Positions 5,941-7,547 of a stretch of 7,547 nucleotides of DNA are shown here, piece by piece. Below the pieces are notes generated by a model. It was not told where the DNA came from and searched no databases. It worked only from the letters and a program-made list of their open reading frames with translations. Each line of letters opens with the position of its first letter. Position 1 is the stretch's first letter. Made by a program: the position numbers and the translations under genes. Source of the stretch: Hyphomonas sp. (GTDB lineage Bacteria; Pseudomonadota; Alphaproteobacteria; Caulobacterales; Hyphomonadaceae); NCBI GenBank assembly GCA_024743015.1, contig JANSXJ010000174.1, positions 1-7,547 of the forward strand, written 5' to 3'.

Positions 5941-7103
5941 ATCGTCCCTTTCGCTTTCAGGCTCGCGATTGCTTTCTCGCTGAGACCAATTGTCTTCGCC
6001 AACTCTTCGCTGTGTTCACCAAAGCCCGGCACATCCGGATTTGGAAGTGGAGGCTCGTGGAGGAACTTGATGGGAGGGCCAACGTGGCGATTTCCATCCG
6101 CATCTTTAAAAACCATGCCGCGTTCGGCAGTGAACGGATCATCAAACGCATCCTTCAAGCTTCGAACCCAGGCCCAGGCGCAATCTATGGGCTCGAGGAA
6201 GGCCTGCCACTCGGCAAGTGTTTTGGATTTGAACGTTTCGGCAAAATACGCCCTGAGAGGGGCCTGTTCGGGGCCTGGTGGACATTTGGCAACTTCAATC
6301 AGATCCGCGCGCCCCAGCGCCGTCAGCAGATTGGTCGCGAACTTGATCTCCGGCCCGGCGAATGAGAGATATTCGCCATCGGAAGTTTCATATAAATTGG
6401 TCAGCGCGGACCCGCCAAAACTACGCATTTGTTTTGGCTCAGGTGCCCTGTTCTCGCCAAAAGTGGGACCGAGAACGTTCGGGGTCCACGCGATTGCGGC
6501 ATCGTACATCGCCAGGTCAATATAGTCGCCTTTACCGGTTTGGGTGCGGCGGTAGAGCGCCATCAAGATCGCTGACAAAGCCATCAGAGACGCGCTGGCA
6601 TCCGCAAATGGGACATTCGGCATGGTCGGCTTATCGTCGCTGCCGCGGCAGAGATCTGTCAGTCCGGCAAGGGCTTGCACCGCGCTGTCATGTGCAGGCT
6701 TCCCGGCGAGCGACGACTCCTGCCCGAAGGCAGATATGGAACAATAGATGATGCGAGGGTTGCGCTTGAGCACGGCCTCATAGTCGACACCCAACCGCTT
6801 CACGACCCCCGGCCGAAACGCCTCGACAATGACGTCTGCCGACTCTGCCAGGCGGAGAAAAAGACCCAGCCCGTCCGGGTCTTTCAGGTTGAGCTTCAGG
6901 CTGCGTTTGCCGCGGGCAATGTTGCGAAACCAGACAGAAACGCCGTCCGGTGTTTTTTCTCCGAGCACGCGCGTCGGCTCACCTGTGCCATTGGCAGGCT
7001 CGACCATGATCACGTCCGCGCCGTGATCGGCCATCATCATCGTCATATGTGGCCCGGGCAGAAAGGCCGACAGGTCGAGGACTTTAACGCCGTCCAGTTT
7101 CAT
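5937..7103 (-). CDS. CaiB/BaiF family protein, alpha-methylacyl-CoA racemase-like
   Basis: A complete 388-residue family III CoA-transferase/racemase-fold protein. The N-terminus MKLDGVKVLDLSAFLPGPH, then GADVIMVEP (28-36), the RGKRSLKLNLKDPDG segment (64-78), ADVIVEAFRPGVVKRLG (89-105) and TGKGDYIDLAMYDA (189-202) are typical. By eye, His138 (AHDSAVQALAG), Asp168 (PFADASASL) and Glu252 (AGPEIKF) line up with His126, Asp156 and Glu241 of the Mycobacterium tuberculosis alpha-methylacyl-CoA racemase, with spacings of 30 and 84 against 30 and 85. In CoA-transferases of this fold the Asp alone is the nucleophile, so racemisation of a 2-methylacyl-CoA is a real alternative to CoA transfer. The protein is probably cytoplasmic and dimeric, as is usual for the fold. 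Both ends overlap neighbours by ATGA, placing it in the middle of the right-hand operon. The family is secure; transferase versus racemase is open. Confidence 0.93.
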   Translation of the reverse strand: MKLDGVKVLDLSAFLPGPHMTMMMADHGADVIMVEPANGTGEPTRVLGEKTPDGVSVWFRNIARGKRSLKLNLKDPDGLGLFLRLAESADVIVEAFRPGVVKRLGVDYEAVLKRNPRIIYCSISAFGQESSLAGKPAHDSAVQALAGLTDLCRGSDDKPTMPNVPFADASASLMALSAILMALYRRTQTGKGDYIDLAMYDAAIAWTPNVLGPTFGENRAPEPKQMRSFGGSALTNLYETSDGEYLSFAGPEIKFATNLLTALGRADLIEVAKCPPGPEQAPLRAYFAETFKSKTLAEWQAFLEPIDCAWAWVRSLKDAFDDPFTAERGMVFKDADGNRHVGPPIKFLHEPPLPNPDVPGFGEHSEELAKTIGLSEKAIASLKAKGTI

Positions 7104-7547
7104 GCTGATTCTGATTCCGTAAGCAGCTCGCTATCATGCTCCCCCATACGCGGCGCGCGCGTTAATTCGGGGCGCTCACCGTTTACGCGAAATGGGGAGC
7201 TGAGAGTTCGCATTCCTTCTGGCACAGCCGGGTGATCAATCTGCGCCGTCATCTCAACGCTTGCCACATAGTCGCTATCGAGCGCCTGTCCGATGTCCAA
7301 CACAGGCGCAAATGGCACGTGGCCGCCAAGCACGTCCAGCCACTCATTTGTGGTCTTCGCCATCATGACCGCATCCACCGCATCGCTGAGCGCAGCGAGA
7401 TTTTCCCGGCGCGCGGGAATACTGGCAAATCGCGGATCCTCGCCAAGGTCGGAGCCCGTCAACTGACACCATAAGGTCCAGAATTTCGGGGTTTGGCACA
7501 TAAGCAAACCCCAGCCATCTTTGGTCTTCACCAGCTGGCTCGGCGCA
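7100..7547 (-). CDS. CaiB/BaiF CoA-transferase family protein, C-terminal part
   Basis: The frame is open to the right window edge. It shows 148 residues ending ESESA and a TGA that overlaps the next gene's ATG by 4 bp. The visible part starts APSQLVKTKDGWG; the GTG at 7531 is an internal Val codon in the family's K-x-x-DGW segment, not a start. Further family marks are GEDPRF, the TTNEWLDVLGGHVPFAPVLDIGQAL segment, and the C-terminal HPAVPEGMRTLSSPFRVNG followed by RAPRMGEHDSELL. The segment MCQTPKFW has Thr where the downstream paralogue has Glu252, so racemase activity is less likely here and CoA transfer more likely. The nucleophilic Asp lies outside the window. It is an adjacent, diverged paralogue of the 5937-7103 gene and the first visible gene of the right-hand operon. 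Confidence 0.9.
   Translation of the reverse strand, partial: APSQLVKTKDGWGLLMCQTPKFWTLWCQLTGSDLGEDPRFASIPARRENLAALSDAVDAVMMAKTTNEWLDVLGGHVPFAPVLDIGQALDSDYVASVEMTAQIDHPAVPEGMRTLSSPFRVNGERPELTRAPRMGEHDSELLTESESA

Noticed and set aside
5788..6525. Long open frame (245 codons) on the plus strand across the DUF3598-like and CaiB/BaiF genes
   Set aside because: It spans two well-supported opposite-strand genes, shows no domain and has low-complexity Ser/Arg/Pro composition. It is a shadow frame.
7100..7531. Treating the GTG at 7531 as the start of a short separate protein
   Set aside because: The frame continues upstream to the window edge with family sequence (APSQL before the Val), so this is the C-terminal part of a longer CaiB/BaiF protein.
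1..7547. CRISPR arrays, insertion sequences, tRNA or rRNA genes, prophage or toxin-antitoxin genes
   Set aside because: No direct-repeat arrays, transposase motifs, terminal inverted repeats or RNA-gene folds were seen. The window is fully occupied by metabolic and regulatory genes.

Overview
The window is a compact piece of a catabolic, CoA-thioester-centred gene neighbourhood. The visually high G+C, tight operons and GntR control fit a proteobacterium, probably an alphaproteobacterium, but no marker gene fixes the taxon. Almost every base is coding. The only real intergenic space is a 63-bp divergent promoter region at 3461-3523.

Layout from left to right. Positions 1-3460 hold a leftward three-gene operon. 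It reads, in transcription order, MmgE/PrpD family protein A (3460-2159), MmgE/PrpD family protein B (2162-789), then the N-terminal 263 residues of a PaaK-like adenylate-forming acyl-CoA ligase (789-1, cut by the window edge). Positions 3524-5503 hold a rightward two-gene operon: an acetyl-CoA hydrolase/CoA-transferase family protein and a GntR/HutC-type regulator with a UTRA ligand domain. Positions 5500-7547 hold a second leftward operon: the C-terminal part of a CaiB/BaiF (family III) protein, a complete CaiB/BaiF protein with racemase-like residues, and a small lipocalin-like (DUF3598-like) protein. It converges on the regulator gene with a 4-bp overlap of the stop codons.

All within-operon junctions are stop/start overlaps (4 bp at 2159-2162, 5937-5940 and 7100-7103; 1 bp at 789) or directly abutting (4789/4790), so the genes are probably translationally coupled. 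The likely theme is breakdown of a carboxylic acid. CoA would be attached by the ligase and/or the family I and III CoA-transferases, the alpha-carbon perhaps epimerised by the racemase-like protein, and hydration, dehydration or decarboxylation carried out by the MmgE/PrpD pair. The GntR protein would sense an acid or CoA ester and act at inverted repeats in the divergent region. The substrate cannot be read from the sequence.

The two most notable points are these. (1) The adjacent MmgE/PrpD proteins differ in active-site residues: A keeps the canonical His/His/Lys/His set, while B appears to have lost three of the four. This suggests either a heteromer with one non-catalytic or re-purposed subunit, or two different reactions. 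(2) The complete CaiB/BaiF protein has the His-Asp-Glu arrangement of alpha-methylacyl-CoA racemase rather than a plain CoA-transferase, whereas its truncated neighbour lacks the Glu.
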